Below are positions 13,190 through 26,402 of a stretch of 64,000 nt of DNA, piece after piece. Every line of letters starts with the position of its first letter. The first letter of the stretch is position 1. The position numbers and the translations under genes were made by a program. Location: contig NC_084763.1 in NCBI RefSeq assembly GCF_028858725.1, forward strand, positions 2,728,001-2,792,000. Reading direction: 5' to 3'. Source of the stretch: Colius striatus. Taxonomy: Eukaryota; Chordata; Aves; Coliiformes; Coliidae. Under the pieces are notes generated by a model. That model did not search any database, had not been told where the DNA came from, and saw only the letters and a list, made by a program, of their open reading frames with translations.

Positions 13190-13850
13190 GATCTGGTGGC
13201 TGCCTGCCATTTAATCAGCTCTCAGACCACAAAGAAACCTTTTCCCTAGTTCCATCACAACCTTGTCTCTTTGGTAACCTTTAGGATGGAAACTGGCCAA
13301 AGGCCTTCTCAAAACAATCCAGTGGATCACTTTTATCCACACCCAGTTCAAACCTCCACAAAACCCTGACCCCAGGTTCCTGTTAGCCCTGCTGCCTCTT
13401 TTTCCCAAAAGACCTTCTGGAATCAAGGAATTCACTCCTCATTAGAGACTTTCCCATCATGGTGCCAGGAATGGTCAGCCTAGTCAGTCTGCAGTTTCCA
13501 GGCTCTGGCAACCAGCCAGGCCTCCATCACAGAGGAGTGTTTGAAGTGGTAGTTTGCATGCTTTGGTCAGCAGCTCTGCAATTTCACATTTGAGTTCTCT
13601 CAGAGCTCCCAGGTGAATGCCATCCACTCTGGGTGACTTATGAACACAGCTTCTCTGCTTGGTCTGATGCTTCCTGTATATTTACTTCAAATTCATCTGG
13701 CTCGGCTGACCTATCGACTGCAAAGAATGTGTAGACATATTTATGTCATGATTTACACTGGAAGCACAAAACCCAGAAGTTTTCTTCAGGCTTCACTGAA
13801 GAACCTCTCAGTGTCATCCAGCGAAAAGACAGTGGCATTTTAAATCTAAA
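13190..13850 (-). mobile_element. Ancient CR1/L3-type LINE fragment, reverse transcriptase region, broken
   Basis: On the minus strand, from about 13655 downward, the translation reads DGIHLGALRELKCEIAELLT, which matches the well-known motif block of CR1/L3 LINE reverse transcriptases (a PDGIHP...LKEL...IA..L pattern). Further along are remnants of the block after it (GNYRP/PGK-like: gaaactgcagactga then cctggcaccatgatgggaaag) and, in another frame, the FDKVPH region (ttttgagaaggcctttggccag). Stops, frameshifts and an apparent internal deletion mean it cannot make a protein. The part above 13660 (tgcaaagaatgt and neighbours) looks like the region just upstream of this block in L3. The family is retrotransposon ORF2, which copies LINE RNA into DNA. 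The boundaries are approximate; assignment to L3 rather than CR1 is uncertain. Confidence 0.75.
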
Positions 13851-16673
13851 AATAGAAATGAGCCCTAGCACGAATCAACCTTTTACCTGATTCCTTGGTG
13901 GGAATTTAGTAGGGGGTTTCCACGCTAGCTGGACTCCAGAGGGCTCTGAAGGCTAAGGAAGGTCTGTACTACTGTGATGCTGCTGATACCAGAAACTATT
14001 GGGTAAATCCACTGGAACAGATGAGATCAGATTCTGGCCCTAGGGTATAGTTCAAAATTATCTTGTCTGGCAAAGAAAGAGAGAGTTGGCATTAGCGAGA
14101 TTCCCCAGGTTTTTGTTATATGAAATGATGGCCTTCACGCTGGCAAGTTAATATGTCTGTAAGGTTGCAAAGGATCTCAAAGGAAAGAGTCTCTTGTGAG
14201 AAAATGACAAATATTGATTATTACATGGCAACAAAACAATGAGGCAGATGCTCAGATAATCTAAATCAGAGTGACTGCTACAGAGACCAGAGCAGAGATT
14301 TATCGGCACTTGACACCTACGGCTGTACCTGTTCTTTGGACTTGCTGAAATCATTACAGGTATTTCCCAGAGAAAGTTCCCATCAGAGGCTGCTTGTCAA
14401 TCAATTTCCTCTGGAATGTAACAAAACAGTGCTTGCCACCACTGTCAGACCCTCATGCAAGTGCAAGTCCTGCAACATGGGAACGAGACTCAGCACTTGT
14501 TGCAGATAGGAGAGGATACACTCTGTCTTGAATAACCCATTCACACATCCCTTCCAAATCTCTCAGCAAAGATTTGCTCTCCCAAGTGTAGGAAAACTAG
14601 GGAAAGGAATAGGTCTGACATTTTGCAGTGAATTATTTCACAAGCCTCTCCTTGTTATGAAATAACAAAAATAAACACCCTTCCCTCTCCCCCCAGTTAA
14701 ATGTGCAATCCAATTAAATCACACCCCGAGCTCCTGAGAGGGAATAGGTCTGAATTATTGCTTACATGGCAGCCTGCCTCAAAACTTGAAGCTACTACCG
14801 TCATAAATAAAGACAAAATGTCAATAGCTATTTGAAGTTCTACTGCTATGCCAGCTTTTAATGTCATTTCAAACTTGGAAGCTTCAGGGCTGATATAGCC
14901 CTCCTCTGGGCAACGGACAGGAGCAAATGATGCCAGTTCAGTTTGGCAAAGGACCCAAAACTAAGGTTATGTATAACACAAAGTGGACTTGAGAGTCTTA
15001 TTAAATATTCAAGGTCAGGTTGTTTTTTATAAACAACCTTTAACTTTTCTTGTCCTGAAGCATGAGGAAAACTGGTATGTCTAAATGATGATAACCTGCA
15101 AAATGCATAATCCAGAGGACCTAAAAAGACCCCACCCCTGCAAGTTCCCTTTTTGTGTCCAGAAAGCCCATGATTACAGTTCTCTTGGTGCTTTTGGTAC
15201 ATCCAGCATCAAGGTTAATCTCTTTTTCAATTTAAATCCTTAAAAGGCATTCATTGCCATTTTTCTTAGGGAAAAGAGTCTTCAATTGCTAGAGCTGAAA
15301 GCCTGTCACTGTGATTTTTCCTAAAAATCATGGCTTTTCAGAGTTACTCCCGTGAAAGGACCGAACTTTCAAGACATGCTACTTCACAGAGGTGACACAA
15401 AAGCAGAGGTGCTTTTGGAAACCTATTTTTAAGATCTGTAGCTCGAGAAAAGTTCCTCTAATTTACCTGCAATTTTGACCAAAGCAAGTTCCTGGGCAAA
15501 GCTCTACATACAAAATATGGGGTGTCTGGGATTTAGTAACGAGAAGCGTGGAAGAGGGAAGGCAAAGGAAGATGTATCACCTTGCTGGAAAAGGTAGCAT
15601 TAAATAACTAGAACTGTCACTGCAGAGAATGGGCTTTAAATACTCTTTTTTCCAAGCATGTTGGAACACTTTTTGAAAGGTTGGCTGCCTATTTGGATCC
15701 TCTGTCAAATTTACCAGTGGCCATTCATGGATCACAACACAAGAGAGCCTTGCCTTGGATTCCTGATCACTTCTCTCCCTTACCACGGCCAACAGGCTCA
15801 GAGACAGCTTTGTGGGTTGACAACATGGGAAAGTTAGCTGCCTACAGCAGAATCAGATTAGCTTCCAGATGTTGGTACTAAATATTCCAGAGGGTTTGGC
15901 CTAACGGCTTCCAGGCTGCCAGTGTACCTTATGTGTAGCCCCAGCTGCTAAAACCACTTTATAGCAAGGCACAACAGAAGGAGACAAAACTCCTCCTGTG
16001 TGAGCACTTCTGCTCAGTTTGTATTGCTGTCATTTTGGTCATCAGACTGACACAGTCCCAGGCTGTAAACTGTAGAGGTTACAGGACACAGCATATGAAC
16101 ATGTTCACAGCTGTAATGCTTTTTAGTATGAGAGGCTTGGAAAAGTCTCAGTGGTGCTGCTAGAGACCCACATACCCATGTTATTCAGCATCCCTGTACC
16201 ACAGGATTTACTCATATCTATTGCAGTTAGACATCTGCTAGACATTTTCCTCCCTTTTTCCTTATGCTCAGAATAGCAAGGGTCTGACAACACTTCACTG
16301 GAATGTATTTATGGCTTCTCATGACAGAATGAGCTGATGCATGTTGTTCAATACACACGTACATTTTTCTCCCCTCCCTCAAAATGTAATGCTTCAGCTG
16401 AACATAGACCATACTGAGACATTTCTCAGGGAAACTTCCTTAAAGACCACAAGGAATAAATACAACTCCTAATGAAAAAGCAAAAAATACAGGTCAAACA
16501 AAACAGGATTAGATCCAGTATTCCTACAGCTTAACAAAATCAAAACAGCCTCCCACTAGCTGTGCTTTAAAAAGTGAAACCAAGTTTCCTCTTTCCCTCA
16601 AGACATACAAACAAAATCTGTGATTTAAACTGGATTAGTGGAACAACTGGTGTTTTATCTGATCTCTGAGGAA
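13851..16673. other. Noncoding sequence, no gene or repeat recognised
   Basis: Largest frame is 112 codons on the minus strand (14864-15202), with no recognisable motif. A short stretch near 14690-14770 has an AATTAAAT-rich composition that could be conserved noncoding DNA, but nothing in the single sequence proves it. Confidence 0.45.
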
Positions 16674-16740
16674 TCATAGAATCATTGAATGGTAGGGCTT
16701 GGAAGGGACCTTTAGAGATCGTCTAGTCCAACCCCCCTGC
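16674..16740 (-). mobile_element. CR1 LINE, extreme 3' tail only (about 67 bp)
   Basis: The segment is the reverse complement of the CR1 3' end: tcatagaatcattgaatggt (octamer tail), then ggaagggacctttagagatc, then tagtccaaccccc and ctgcagaa, after which similarity stops. It is severely 5'-truncated, as is usual for CR1. The neighbouring tail at 17241-17306 stops at the same point and belongs to the same subfamily as the longer copy at 19411-19970. Confidence 0.9.
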
Positions 16741-17240
16741 AGAATGTGGACTATTTCTACCCCATCTGCAGCAGTCTATTTCTGACTGAAAACACGTTAA
16801 GAGATATTGTGGGCCAAACTGCAACCTGGCTTAATTTACTGGAATGGCAAGAAATAGGAGACTGGGCAAAATATGAAGAGGTAAAAATCATGTGGGTCAT
16901 TTGCTGAAGCACTGTGAGGAGCATAAAGCTTTACTCCAGAACCGCAATGAAAACAACGGGCGCGTGTGTTTGTGCCTCTGGTTTACTTCATTATACTTCA
17001 ATGTTCATGGATTTCCATTAGGTCTTTTTACCAACTACCACATATGAAGTTGAGAGGATGATCAGCCTAAATGACCTACCAAGCAGAAAACAATATGACT
17101 CTTAAAAAGTGGCCCTTTCTTTCTGTGCTAGATGTTAGAGAAAAGGATTTGTCCATCGGTTGCTCCTTTAACCACAGATGGTCTTTTGTGCCAATTCTAC
17201 AGTGGTAGAAACAGCTGTAGGAGAAGATCCAAAAGTCATG
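16741..17240. other. Noncoding spacer between two CR1 tails
   Basis: About 500 bp of unremarkable sequence without open frames of note. It separates two same-orientation CR1 tails. No duplicated flank is visible, which argues against a simple segmental duplication of one tail. Confidence 0.5.
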
Positions 17241-17306
17241 GAATCACAGAATGGTAGGGGTTGGAAGGGACCTTTAGAGATCATCTAGTGCAACCCCCCT
17301 GCAGAA
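17241..17306 (-). mobile_element. CR1 LINE, extreme 3' tail only (about 66 bp)
   Basis: Reverse complement of the CR1 3' end: ggaatcacagaatggtaggg, ggaagggacctttagagatc, caacccccctgcagaa. It ends at the same internal position as the tail 566 bp upstream. Only the tail is present, with no coding part. Confidence 0.9.
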
Positions 17307-19410
17307 CGTGAGGTATACAGGCTGTATTCTGAGATGCAAACCAATCACTGGACAAAAGCTTTTCAGCAGCAACATCTTAGCCTTTTGTTTCACCTTTCCT
17401 AAAGCCAGAAGAAAAAAAGATTACATTTCTAATACAGGTTAAGTGAAAGGCAGTAGGAAGGAGAAAGAGAAGGCAGAATTTCAGAGCAGTGACATATTAA
17501 TTAGTCTTTTACCAACCAATCCAAAAATCTCTTTGGCTGTCATAGGAAAGAAAAGCTTAAAGTCAGAATGCACATAAAATAAAGACTGAGAAGCAAGAAA
17601 TGTCCCTTTAAAAAGATAAATGTCTTAATTCAAGCCAGATGTTATGGTTATGATTTAATTCCACTTTCATCAGATCTTATTTAATCTCTTGTCTCAGTGG
17701 GCTGATCTGCACAGAAAAAGATATCAAAAATATAACTTAAATTTATCTTGAACTGTTCCAGATTCTTAATAGTAAAAAAACCCACAAAAGTTATAATCCT
17801 ACAACAGCTGTCATTTAAAAATTAATAGATCCTTTCATTCAACACCTCCCTGCCATTATATTTATCCCCCAAATTAAACAACTGTCCTTGTGGGAAAATA
17901 ATTCAGCGTGTGCAAATTTCTGTTCCATAAAAATGCCCTATTGTTGCATATATAACTAAAATAAATCACATCCAAAGGATATCTTAGCTTCCTAAAAAAA
18001 AGAAGATATTTTCCTGATAGTGCCTTTTGTTCACAAAGGGAAAATAGGATGTAGTTCTCCATTAGTTCAACACCAAAACAAGAGGAGAATCAAGTGAGTT
18101 TGAACTATGGTTTTGGTCAATTTGAGTCAATATGGGTCAGAGGTGCAGAATCAGTTTACACCAGCCAAGTCCCTACCCCATGATAAAAAAAAAGTCATTG
18201 TAAAAGTCATTCCTCCTGAGTTCACAGGCTACACTAGGGTTTTTTTCTGTTTGACTGGCTCTTAAGCATCTCTTTTCCCCTTTCATCCCATTGTACCTGA
18301 TGGTTCTTATAAGCTCCAGTGGTGGGAACTATTATGGCCCACCAAAAGTTCTCAGATGGTTCACTTGTTTTCCTGGGTTTTGATGTGTCGCTGCAAAGAC
18401 ATCACAGACATCTGAATATGGCTGTGCAGAAGCAAAGGGCTTTTTGGTGAAGAAACGTCTCCTTGTATCTATGTTCCCTTGTCAAATGTTCAGTAGCTTA
18501 GTCATTGCTAAATTTTACATTATGGTTTAAGTAGATGGCTTTCAGAAATCTTTCCTTGTTTCGTATTTTGAACACTGACTCCATTTCCCTTTATGTAAAG
18601 GCTGCCTCATTCTCTACCAAAAGTATAAAAGCAAAGGCTTGATGTTAGCAGGTCAGAGGGAGCAAAATTATCTAAGACCTCGAAGCATATGGAACACAAA
18701 ATCAAAATTCCTTTCTTGGTTTTGATTAAGGAAGACTCTTTTGTTAAAAAAAAAGACAGTTTCAAACACTCCTGCTTGAGCTTTTCCCTTACAGCAGCAG
18801 GACTTCAGGTGCTCCAGACAAGCCTTGGAAATATTTCTTGCAAGTGCTTGGTGATTAGTGTCCTGCAGAGCTTTTTAACACTTCTGGGCCGAGCAGACCT
18901 GCAAAGTGGCTCTATCTACTGATGAGGTGCCATGGGTGATTCACACAAACACCAAACACAAAAGGTTACTTGATAGTTCTGAGCTGTATGGAAAGGCTGA
19001 ATGTAGGATCAGAAGCATCCCAGGGAAGAAAGTGGAAAAGCAGAGATGAACAGAGAAAGAGGTGGTTTTTTTTTTCTCTGAAAGAAAAGTGGGAAGAAAG
19101 TTATAATCAAAGAGGATGCTTAAGATTATCAGAAAGTTTAAAGAAGTGTTTCATTTCTTTAAGATGATTTTAAAGGACCAGACGAAATTGCATATAGAAA
19201 ATCCAAGAAAGAGCCAATGCTAATAGGAGTGTTTGGGTTGGCTACTAAGAAATGGTGAAACAATGAAAGAAAAGGCCAGGAAAACATCCCAGAAAGGACT
19301 ATCTTCACTTCAGATGAGCTATTTCTGTTCTCCTTCCTACCTTGATTCAGCACTTGGCAGGTAAACCCTGAAAATTAGATTTGTTTTTGAAACACCTTTG
19401 CTGAAGTTTT
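17307..19410. other. Noncoding sequence, AT-rich in part
   Basis: AT-rich sequence, especially 17500-18060, with short frames only (up to 77 codons). A pyrimidine-rich stretch with cttacagcagcag lies at about 18783-18800 and could serve as a splice acceptor, but no exon-like frame with a donor was established after it. Confidence 0.45.
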
Positions 19411-19970
19411 TACTCTCTCTACTCTGCCCTGGTGAGGCCTCATCTGGAGTCCTGTGTCCAGTTCTGGGCTCCTCAGCTCCAGAGGGACAGGGAACTGCTG
19501 GACAGAGGCCAGTGCAGGGACACCAAGATGATCAGGGGACTGGAACGTCTTTCATATGAGGAAAGGCTGCAGGAACTGGGGCTGTTTAGTCTGGAGGAGA
19601 GGAGACTGAGGGGGGATCTTATTAACATTTATAAGTATCTAAAGGGTGGGTGTCAGGAGGTTGGGGCAGCACTTTTTTGTATGATATCTAGCAACAGGAC
19701 AAGGGGTGATGGGATGAAGCTGGAACACAAAAAGTTCCACTTAAACATAAGAAAAAACTCTTTCAGTGTTTGAGTGAGGGAGCCCTGGCACAGGCTGCCC
19801 AGAGGGGGTGTGGAGGCTCCTTCCTTGGAGGGCTTCAAGACCCACCTGGACATGTTCCTATGTGACCTGATCTAGGTGACCCTGCTTCTGCAGGGGGTTG
19901 GACTGGATGATCTCTAAAGGTCCCTTCCAACCCCACCATTCTGTGATTCTATGATTCTACGATTCTATGA
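19411..19970 (+). mobile_element. CR1 LINE, 3' end with C-terminal part of ORF2
   Basis: A 5'-truncated CR1 copy. The frame at 19432-19773 encodes a recognisable CR1 ORF2 C-terminus: RPHLE.CVQFWAP, then a REL..RGQ.R..KMIRGLE-like segment, [23 protein letters not shown], and the YKYLKGG and [11 protein letters not shown] blocks. It is followed by the 3' UTR (tggagggcttcaagacccac, gacctgatctaggtgaccct, ggttggactggatgatctct, ggtcccttccaacc) and a terminal array of about three octamers (attctatg, attctacg, attctatg). ORF2 as a whole supplies endonuclease and reverse transcriptase, but only the region after the RT catalytic core survives, so the copy is dead. It is the best preserved CR1 in the window. 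Confidence 0.97.
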
Positions 19971-22013
19971 AGTGGAGCTGAGTGGAGCTCATTGCAAATC
20001 AGTTCCTCGTGATGTTCTGCTCGAGCTTTCTCCCCTATGCCTTCATTCTTCCAAATGCAGTTACCCATATCATTTTATCAGATCTAACTGAAAAATACTG
20101 GGATGTTTTTTCAAATGACACCCCCAAAATGGTCTTTTTTATCCTCCTCTTTTTTTTTTTCTAATCATGGTTAGATTTTAATCCCTTCATTTTGTATAAC
20201 TGCTGGAAAGTCCTCTCGGCTCTTGGCTGACCACATCCACCCCTTTTATTCCTAAACTCTAAACTTTCTATGACTTTGTTTTGCAAGGCTCTAAGTTACT
20301 CTTTGCCACTCACCTCTGCACCTTCTCCACGACTTTGTGGATGTTATTTATCCCATATGCAAAGTCTTCAAGAGCAGTTGTCCATCCTATTCTGTTTTGT
20401 TCATAAAGTGCTAATCCCTGTGGATCTCTAAGCTCCTGTGGGGCGTTTCACTTGCAGCTATAACCCAAATGAAAGTGAATTTGTATTGATGACAATGATG
20501 TCTGCTGAGAATCACTGCATTCCCCATGATTTGGACAAATTAATATCAATCTGCTTTAAGAGAGGAAGATTTACTCCTAAAATCAGCTGCTGAACACATC
20601 ACTGGTGTTTTAAGCTCATATCTGTTCAGAATGCTGTTCACAGGACATAGTTTGTTCATTTATGTTGACAAATATAATGTTGTGGTTTAATTATTTATGG
20701 ATTTTTAATTATTGAAAGCATTACTTAGCAGTCTACCAGGAAATGTATTGTGCTGTATATTCTGAGAGTAATAAAATCTTAATGACCAGAGGGCCAATGG
20801 CAGTAGTTCCCTGAAATTAAATCTTTGATGAGGAAGTGTCGGAGCGGGTTGCAAGTTTTGGGACAGGGAGAAAGGAGAAAGGGTAACAGGTAACCAGGTA
20901 ACAAATGTTTTCAGCCCTGTGAAAGGTTAATGAACACACACCATTTGCATAATGTGACCCTTGGGCTTGTCTTCAACTGCCCTTGTTTCTCCTTAAATGT
21001 ACCTTATGGATGTGAAGTTTGCTGTGACTCCCATCTGCACAAGTGTTAGTGGAAACACAGCCTTCAGGATCACTTTTTAATTCCACACTGACAGGGCTGA
21101 GACAACCAGGTAGTAAAAACATTGGTAGGCAAAAAGCATGCATCTCCACCAGATCTTAGGGCTATTCCACAGAAGCAGGCTGGGGAAAATAGTTTTGGGG
21201 TTTTTTTCCCCTGTTAGCAACCTTTGTGATGTAGAGCAGAAGATAAGGTTGGCTTCTTGTTTTTAAGGAGACAATAATATTTGAACAACTGTCTAGTTAG
21301 TCTCTCCACACTGTGGTGAGGAGTTAATTTAGTAAAACAAGATGTCTACAAGAAGATGTCAAAGAGAAATGTGCCACTTTTTCCCTTCTCATTTACCGCT
21401 GTATAAAACACAATTATAAAGCCATAACATCCACTAGAACAAGAGGGCAGGCACAAATACTACTGGAATGAGTCTCTGCTTTTTCTTGCTTTCCTTTTAA
21501 TAGAAACAATTGTATTAAACTCATATTTGTACTAAACCACTGAAGTTTCTTGAAAACTCAACAGGCTGCATTGATCAGAGCATGGTGGTTTTGTGTAAAG
21601 CTACCTGCTGATCAGAGGTGTCTGGAAGCCTGTGCTATCAGATGGGTAAGACTCTGTTATACTTAATAGACTCAAGCCATGCTTTTTCTTTATCTGCTAG
21701 TTTCAGTACCAGTAGTGGAATGTATTTGAAACATAGCAGTAGACATAATGTATGAATTCAGCTTCACTTGTGTAACCTATTTTCTTCAGGACTTAACCAG
21801 CAGCAATAGGATCAGCTGAAGGGATGATGCTAAACCACTGATTCTTGTCTGGCCAAAAAAGCCTGGAAATTAGGCTAAACTTTGTGATGCTCTGTGGAAT
21901 GATTTTCCCCACTCACAAACATGAATGACTTGGCTTAAGCAATGTTTTATTATAAGAAGAAAAGCTGACAACAGGCAGGTAAATGTGATAATATACACTA
22001 AAGTTGTGAGTAT
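19971..22013. other. Noncoding, AT-rich, possible conserved noncoding block
   Basis: No gene is supported. Directly after the CR1 the decamer agtggagctg is repeated twice (19971-19990, the second copy with one change). A T-run ends near 20160. The block at about 20650-20790 is AT-rich with several TTTAATTATTTATGG and TTAATTATTG-like homeobox-type words. This may be a conserved noncoding element, but conservation cannot be judged here. Confidence 0.35.
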
Positions 22014-25000
22014 TTCACAGCCCTTTGCTCTGTTAAGGCTGTTGCCTAGCCTACTGCATCCACACTTCCAGACCTCACCAGCTGGCCAGGCTCAGTACAA
22101 GCCACCTCAGACCTGGTGCTCCAAGCTGGTTTTGTTGCCTCAAACTCCTTGTAGTCAGCCCCCATTTCACCAGCTATTCCAGTTATGGTCCACACCACTG
22201 CAGCTAATAGAGTTCTCTGGCATGCAGGAATTGCAGCCTCAGGTGCCAAGGTAACACAGACAGCCAAAAACGCTGTCCCAGGTGGGAAGCAGCTCTTTTC
22301 TGCACCAGCCCAAAGCAAGCCCTGGGAAGGTAGGCTGAAAACCATGAGCCCTCTCCTGCACTTCTCTTTCTCCTGAGATTTTGTACTAGATCTAGCAGGT
22401 CTATTTATAGTCTGATCTAATGACAGATCGCAGAAGGGGTGGTCCTGCTCTATCCCCTATTGCTTTTTTTCCTCATTGGCTCCAGCAACCACACTGCCAC
22501 TGGATAAATGGGGTCAGATAATTAACCCAGCAGACAACAGGCCTGCCAAAAAAAATTGCTCATTTGCTGATGGGATCAATGAGCTTTCGAGTTCACCTGC
22601 CAAACACATAACCTCCAGATCTGACTCAGGGGAGGAGGCAGTAGTGTGTGCCTAAGAAAGACAGAGAACAAGACTCTGCTCTGTGGCATCAGCCTGTGTG
22701 AATGTAGGTTAGGTGCAGTGTGAAACATCATCTCAGAAACGCCTCCCTGGAGAACACTGTTTCCTAGCCCATCTATACTGACATATAGAGTAACATATAG
22801 AAGTAGCAACCTTTCTCAGTTGCAGCAGGCTGCTTGCCTTGCAGCCCTTGGAGAAACTGGAAGATTGCAGGTCACACATGAGGGAAGTTCAGAGAGCTGA
22901 AGGAATGACTGAGTTGTCTCTACAGTGAGACTCCAAGGAGCTGCCCAGATAAGTTGGGACAAGATTTATGTGTCTGACAAAAGACGTTTATAAGAATAGT
23001 GAGTAAGGAAACAGCAAGGGATTGGGAAGAGTTCACTGCAAATGCCTCATTCGAGTTTCTGTGCCAGGACCCGATGGACTGGAAGAGATGGAGATTTTCC
23101 TCACAGCACCAGTGGAGAATGTTTCTAAAAGTGACAGAAGCAAGGAAGAGCCCAACATAGAGATGATAGTTTTGTGTCCTCTTAGCTGTCTGGACAGCAG
23201 GATATCCTGAATGAGGAGCCAGTCTGAGCAGTTTGCTCAGTCTCAAACACATCAGGTTACTGGATGGAAGCAGTAATTGATGGGAAGAAAAAAGAGAAAC
23301 ATTATATTAACATTTTTAAACTGTGTAATTCCCTATATTCATGTGAGAAGCTCCAGACAGGAGGTTCCCCAGGAGACATCCTGGGAACAGTGGCTGTGAT
23401 ACTGCCTGATCTCATCCCACCCACTGAAATGGGAGTGCTGAACTGAGCAAAGAGATCAACATTTAGCCAGTCCCTGATTTGGGCACTCTTTGAACAAAAT
23501 AAACTAAGTGGAATACCTCCCCTCTGTTTTGAATTATTTCAGGGCTTTGTTGCTCTTGGCAAGTTGTTTTTTTGTGTTTGCCATCTCTTGTGTGGGTGGA
23601 TGTGGCTTTTTGTAGAAGTGACAGTGGCAGCTGCTCAGGGTCTTTAGACAGATTGAGTTTTCAACGCTGGCTCCAAATATGTTTCAAATCTACTCATGTA
23701 GTGAGATGGACTGTGCTATGCTAGGAGGTAGGTTCCAGGCTTTTATCATACACGTTTCTGTGTACCTTGCAGCATCTTCTAGCAGTCCAGGAATCGTTTT
23801 GGTAGAACAATTTATAAAGGTCTCAATGCTGTGTGACAGCGTTATAAACAGAGGTGAAATGTGTGCTGCAAATCCAGACACGCCTGCTGACACAGCCCTT
23901 TCCTTAACTCTGTTCATGAATCAGCATAGCATAAAAACTGCTCCATGACAGAAGATTATCTTGTCTGGAACGTGGTGGCATAAATTTGCTCTGCAGAAGG
24001 AGCTGTGCTGCACAGGGTTTGTGCCTGTGAGACACCACCAGCTTTGAACTGATCTCAAAGAGGGCAAAAAGGGAGAAACTCCTAAAGTTATGTGTTCTTC
24101 ACTCCTAAAGCCCACCACAGAGACTAAAGCCTGGTGGGTTGTAGCTTGTTCTCTTGTTTTGGTTGTGATTTCTTTGATGTGTGGGCTTGTGTGGACAAAC
24201 TTCATGGCAGCACAGCCCCACACAGAGTTCCCTGGCCGTGTGTCATCTTTGCCTGCTCGTGCTGCTGTGTTGCCTTGGGGAGGCTGGTGTTGACCCATTT
24301 TCACAAAGAAAAGAATTGGACTATTGTAGAAATGAGGAAGTTTGAAAGGAAATCTTAAAGCTTCTGGTAAAACTGCAGAAGATACCAGATTTTGGCAGGT
24401 ATTTCTTCAGTGACTTCAGTTAGTACAGGTGTGTTGTAGCAAAAGTACGTTATTTGCAGCTAGTAATGGCTCTTAGAAGCTAAGGTAGAAGGTGCTGCTG
24501 AGAGAGTTAGCATTCATAGAAGTGTTCAGTCAGCCCCACGTAAACCCACACCAAGAAGAAGCAGACTACTGCCAGAGTTAGAAAACAGTGGCATTCGAGA
24601 AGTTTGACTTGCACATTATTCAGTGTTTCAACTGAGTAAATGCATTTGAGGCTCCAAATGACATTCTGCTGACCAAGCAAATTATCCCTGCCCAATTTTC
24701 CTAGCAATTAGGTAGAAATCTCTCCCTTTGCATTATATTTCCAACTGAGTTACGTCACAGCAGTCAGGGAAAAAAAGAAATGATGATCACCTAAAGATGA
24801 GCTGTTTGTTCTCATCCAAAAAAGACGAGTGTGGCATCCTTCACAATGTGCTGCATGTCTTTAAAACCCTGGTACAGCGTGTGGGACTGGCAAGGAGATG
24901 GCTCTGTGAACCTGGGCAAGAGTCACTGCTTTAGAGCATTTCTCCCTGTTCTGCTTCACTCTGCAGGCTTGCAGCTCGTTAGCCACACACAGCATGTTGT

Positions 25001-26402
25001 GCCTTGACACTTCCTCCCGACTCATACACGTAGATGAGACAGGATAGAGTAAATTCTTAGGAAGGGAAGGAAGAAATGGACATAAGAAAGAGAAATAAAC
25101 CAAACATGCCAGAGCATCATTGAATGTGCATAGACATATTGGCATGGGTAGATACACACATACAGTCATTGAATTCACCCTGTGCCGTGCCTAGGCTCTT
25201 CTGTTGTCATTAACCTGAAGTCACCAGATTTCCTCCCTCAAACAAATCCAAACCTCTGTTTTGAAACCACTTTCGTTCTGAGGAAGGTGTTTTCTCTGCC
25301 CAGCTTCCTCCCCTTTCTGTCTGGAATTGTAGGACCCGCTAGCAAGAAAACGCAAGATCAAGCTTTGCACCTTTGTGCTGGATCCCAGCAGAAGGCTGAG
25401 ACCTGCTGTGCATGTCACGGTGCTCTCCTCCCAGCATAACTCTTTTGACAAAAGGCCTGTTGGAAGACAAACACAGTGATGGATGATGGGGTTCTGGAGT
25501 TCACGGTCAAGCCTAACAGCTGCCATCATTACCAGGGTGAGGCACAAACAGCCACATTCATCTGTGGTGTAAATCCATTGATGTCAGCAGGCTGAAACTG
25601 GCTCAGAGAAATGTGGCTGCCCTGCTGTAGGTTTGTTTGTGAGGGAAGGGGGAGAGGAAGCAGTAGTGAACAGGCAAAGCATTTTAGTACATATGCAAAT
25701 TGCAATCCAATATGCAAAGTCTCTAGTTTGTTGCTCCAAACACTCCAGTAAATAAAGCAAGCTCTCCATTTGGCAATGTATGCACACATAACACTGTGTG
25801 CTTTCCACATGAAGCCTTCCAAGCCCGCTGCCTAATTATTATTATTTCCCCTTTTGCTATTAGCAAAGCACCTTCCATGAAAACAAGAGCCCGTTGCACT
25901 GGGCACCAGAGCTCTCTTGGAGGATTTAAGTACGGGATTAATTAGCAGTTGGAACGGGACTCACTCCCCTCACAGCTTCCCTTCTCCCATTAACAGTCTG
26001 TGGCTCGGTGCTAAATCTCAGAAGACACTCCTGCTATTTACTGTTCTGTTTAGTGCTGGATTGCTAATTCTTATCTGGTTAAACACAACTGAGGGTGTCA
26101 GGACAGCCAAATAGTGGAGGCAGTTTGTAATGACTAGTTGTAATGTCACTGCTGATCCCAACTCTCTTATAAACCAATCATCTCTCTTTCTATTTCATTC
26201 CTAAGCGTTAGAACACTATAAAAGAACAATCAGCATGAGAGTTAGCGAGACTAAAGTCTTTCTTTATTTGTACTGCTAATTCTAACTACAGTCTTAATTT
26301 GGAAATAATTTGCTGGAGGTTTTCTTTGTGCATTGTTGTCCCCCTTTGTGTGCTTAATGCCTCAGACGTGATTCTACCTTACAGAGGGGCCATTTTAGCC
26401 TC
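22014..26402. other. Noncoding sequence with several overlapping chance frames
   Basis: The block 21925-22376 is open on both strands (109 codons plus, 99 codons minus), and 23921-24304 is open for 127 codons on the minus strand. None of these peptides shows a familiar domain. At 25820-26220 the sequence is AT-rich with taattattattatt and gggattaattagcag words and looks enhancer-like; this is inference only. No further repeats were recognised. Confidence 0.4.

Noticed and set aside
19432..19773. 113-codon frame that looks like a real protein
   Set aside because: It is the CR1 ORF2 C-terminus within a truncated LINE copy, not a host gene.
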